Source: Candidatus Woesearchaeota archaeon
Lineage (GTDB): Archaea; Nanobdellota; Nanobdellia; Woesearchaeales; GW2011-AR9
Length of the DNA: 6,590 nucleotides
Direction of reading: 5' to 3'
Assembly: GCA_013204355.1 (NCBI GenBank)
Contig: JABMOA010000002.1
Span: 1 to 6,590, forward strand
The notes beneath the pieces are model-generated. The model had not been told where the DNA came from, did no database searches, and saw only the letters and a list, made by a program, of their open reading frames with translations. Numbering within the stretch: the first letter of the stretch is position 1; every line of letters starts with the position of its first letter. Positions 5,656 to 6,590 of the stretch are shown here, piece after piece. Both the position numbers and the translations under genes were made by a program.

Positions 5656-5890
5656 TGGGTAAACGTATGAATTAAGTTCCGTTCTATGTAAGCAGAGCCA
5701 CTCACTTATTTACTGTTGCGATTGCACTGCCCTCACCCCGTAAGGGGCGTCACCCGAGGGCAAAAGGATGTCATAAATTGTGAACATGAAAATCAAAAAG
5801 AGATTTTCAGTACTGAAAAACTTTGTTTTTCATGTATCGTTCGTCTTAAGGCGCTGCTTACCCACTTGAACTTAATCCATATGGGTAAAC
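5656..5890. repeat. Direct repeats flanking terminal inverted repeats (MITE-like anatomy)
   Basis: TGGGTAAAC occurs at 5656-5664 and again at 5882-5890. Between the copies lie 14-base inverted repeats (5666-5679 and 5868-5881, 13 of 14 matching), abutting the right copy directly and the left copy after one base. This is the layout expected of a non-autonomous transposon with a 9-bp target duplication. No transposase is encoded within. The same terminal pairing is also explained by an RNA helix, so this is an alternative to the ncRNA call. Confidence 0.4.
5664..5882 (-). ncRNA. Candidate structured RNA, about 216 nt, identity unknown
   Basis: The segment is closed by a 14-bp helix (5868-5881 with 5666-5679). 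One position pairs G-U on the minus strand but is an A-C mismatch on the plus strand, so the minus strand is the likely RNA. Inside, 5850-5861 pairs with 5688-5699 (11 of 12, one mismatch). A GC-rich hairpin pairs 5729-5734 with 5756-5761 and contains CCCC/GGGG. Two sibling hairpins (5814-5832 and 5787-5809) keep pairing despite a swapped base pair. A TATA-like element 26-27 bases upstream would start transcription at the outer helix. Short patches resemble RNase P RNA (GGGTGACGCCCC, CAGTGCAA, GCTTACA), but no GGAAAGTCC core and no room for P2/P3 are seen. It could instead be the rps3ae leader or a MITE. Confidence 0.5.
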
Positions 5891-5904
5891 TATTGAATCT
5901 GAGT

Positions 5905-5913
5905 TATTTAAAA
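5905..5913 (-). promoter_or_regulatory. TATA box for the candidate RNA
   Basis: The minus strand reads TTTTAAATA, centred near 5909. A start about 26 bases downstream falls at 5882-5883, next to the first base of the outer helix at 5881. The element is nearly symmetric and could also act on the plus strand. The remaining 5914-6060 region is AT-rich and holds only a doubtful 32-codon frame. Confidence 0.5.
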
Positions 5914-6068
5914 ATAATACCAAATTAAATTTATGAAAAAGATAAAAAACAAATTAAAGCTCATTGAAATAAGGAAAAAAACACCCTATTTAACAAAAAA
6001 CAGACAAATAATGTACCTATTGCTAAATTAGCCCATTGAAAATGCCTTTTAAACAGATTAGAAAGATA

Positions 6069-6076
6069 TTTAAATA
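6069..6076 (+). promoter_or_regulatory. TATA box of the racemase gene
   Basis: TTTAAATA is a good archaeal TATA match centred about 29 bases before the ATG at 6102. It predicts a start within a few bases of the codon. The AAAGGT at 6091-6096 looks like a Shine-Dalgarno but would lie upstream of that start. Confidence 0.65.
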
Positions 6077-6101
6077 AGTAATTCATCAATAAAGGTAATA
6101 A

Positions 6102-6590
6102 ATGAAAACAATTGGAATTCTTGGTGGAATGGGACCTGAAGCAACAAATAGATTAGCTACATTAATCACTTCTTTAACAGTAGTTTCAAAAGATCAAGAG
6201 CATATTCCAGTTATTTCTTTTAATAATTCTAAAATTCCCCACAGAATTAATGCAATTTTTAATAATACTGAGAGCCCTCTTCCTGAAATGATTAGAATGG
6301 CAAAGGGACTAGAATTTCTAGGAGCAGATTTTTTAATAATTCCATGTAATACCGCTCATTATTTTATTAAAGATATCCAACCACATATAAATATCCCTTT
6401 TATTAATATGATAGAAGAGACTGTTAGATTTGTGAGTGACAATTATCAAGACACTAAAAAAGTCGGAATTCTTGGTACAAATTTAACAATAAAGATGAAA
6501 TTATATGAAAAACCACTTGAAGAAAAAGGGATCCAAATTATTAGGCCGTCTTCAAAAAATGAAGAACTAGTGATGCAAGCGATTTATGGA
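6102..6590 (+). CDS. Asp/Glu/hydantoin racemase family protein, 3' end cut by window
   Basis: The first 163 residues are present; family members are about 230 aa. These PLP-independent racemases interconvert L- and D-aspartate or glutamate with two cysteines acting as acid and base. The N-terminus I-G-I-L-G-G-M-G-P-E-A-T at 4-15 is diagnostic. The first catalytic cysteine is C82 in I-I-P-C-N-T-A-H, the same position as Cys82 of the characterised Pyrococcus horikoshii aspartate racemase. The second half of the fold begins with V-G-I-L-G-T at about 124-129. The second catalytic cysteine, expected near 194, would lie beyond the window, so activity and substrate cannot be confirmed here. The gene has its own TATA box and stands alone, pointing away from S3Ae. 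Confidence 0.92.
   Translation, partial: MKTIGILGGMGPEATNRLATLITSLTVVSKDQEHIPVISFNNSKIPHRINAIFNNTESPLPEMIRMAKGLEFLGADFLIIPCNTAHYFIKDIQPHINIPFINMIEETVRFVSDNYQDTKKVGILGTNLTIKMKLYEKPLEEKGIQIIRPSSKNEELVMQAIYG

Noticed and set aside
5580..5705. In-frame N-terminal extension of S3Ae starting at 5705
   Set aside because: The extra 42 residues have no family counterpart and would cross two TATA-like boxes and the end of the structured segment; the M-A-K-N start at 5579 fits both homology and promoter spacing.
5664..5882. SRP (7S) RNA as identity of the structured segment
   Set aside because: The helix 8 motif around GGAAGG-AGCA is absent on both strands and the length is well short of the usual 300 nt.
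5716..5928. 70-codon plus-strand frame across the structured segment
   Set aside because: It runs through the helices of the candidate RNA, has mixed composition unlike the neighbours, and has no plausible promoter or binding site at its start.

Overview
The window comes from an AT-rich archaeal genome. Every recognisable housekeeping gene is of archaeal/eukaryotic type: ribosomal proteins S19e, L39e, L31e and S3Ae, and a Cbf5/TruB-type pseudouridine synthase with an archaeal PUA domain. Compact spacing, minimal intergenic DNA, TATA boxes sitting about 25-30 bases upstream of start codons (leaderless mRNAs) and several orphan small proteins suggest a reduced-genome lineage such as DPANN (Woesearchaeota/Pacearchaeota-like). 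The exact lineage is an inference.

Layout. Bases 1-55 are the edge of something unreadable plus an ATTT microsatellite. A six-helix membrane protein of unknown function lies on the minus strand (56-598). The divergent intergenic region (599-879) holds a four-copy array of roughly 36-base palindromic repeats that runs right up to the TATA box of the S19e promoter. The plus-strand ribosomal cluster follows: S19e, L39e (57 aa, tightly coupled) and L31e (one-base overlap), then an orphan 112-aa protein where many archaea have aIF6, then cbf5/truB. cbf5 overlaps tail-to-tail with a minus-strand block, which in transcription order is S3Ae, a small metallophosphoesterase and a coiled-coil-rich orphan. 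At the right edge an Asp/Glu racemase-family gene begins and runs out of the window.

The most unusual part is 5580-6101, more than 500 bases with no convincing protein gene. Between 5656 and 5890 there is a strongly self-complementary segment of about 216 bases. It has a 14-bp terminal helix, a long nested second helix, a GC-rich hairpin and two sibling hairpins with a compensatory base swap. A TATA-like element is placed to start a minus-strand transcript at the outer helix. The segment is also flanked by 9-base direct repeats. It is either an undescribed structured RNA (independent, or a leader of rps3ae) or a MITE-like element with terminal inverted repeats and a target duplication. A few short patches resemble RNase P RNA, but the diagnostic core is not seen.

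Functionally most of the window serves translation: ribosomal proteins, plus Cbf5, the catalytic subunit of H/ACA-guided rRNA pseudouridylation and likely tRNA U55 modification. The orphan membrane, coiled-coil and 112-aa proteins are unassigned.
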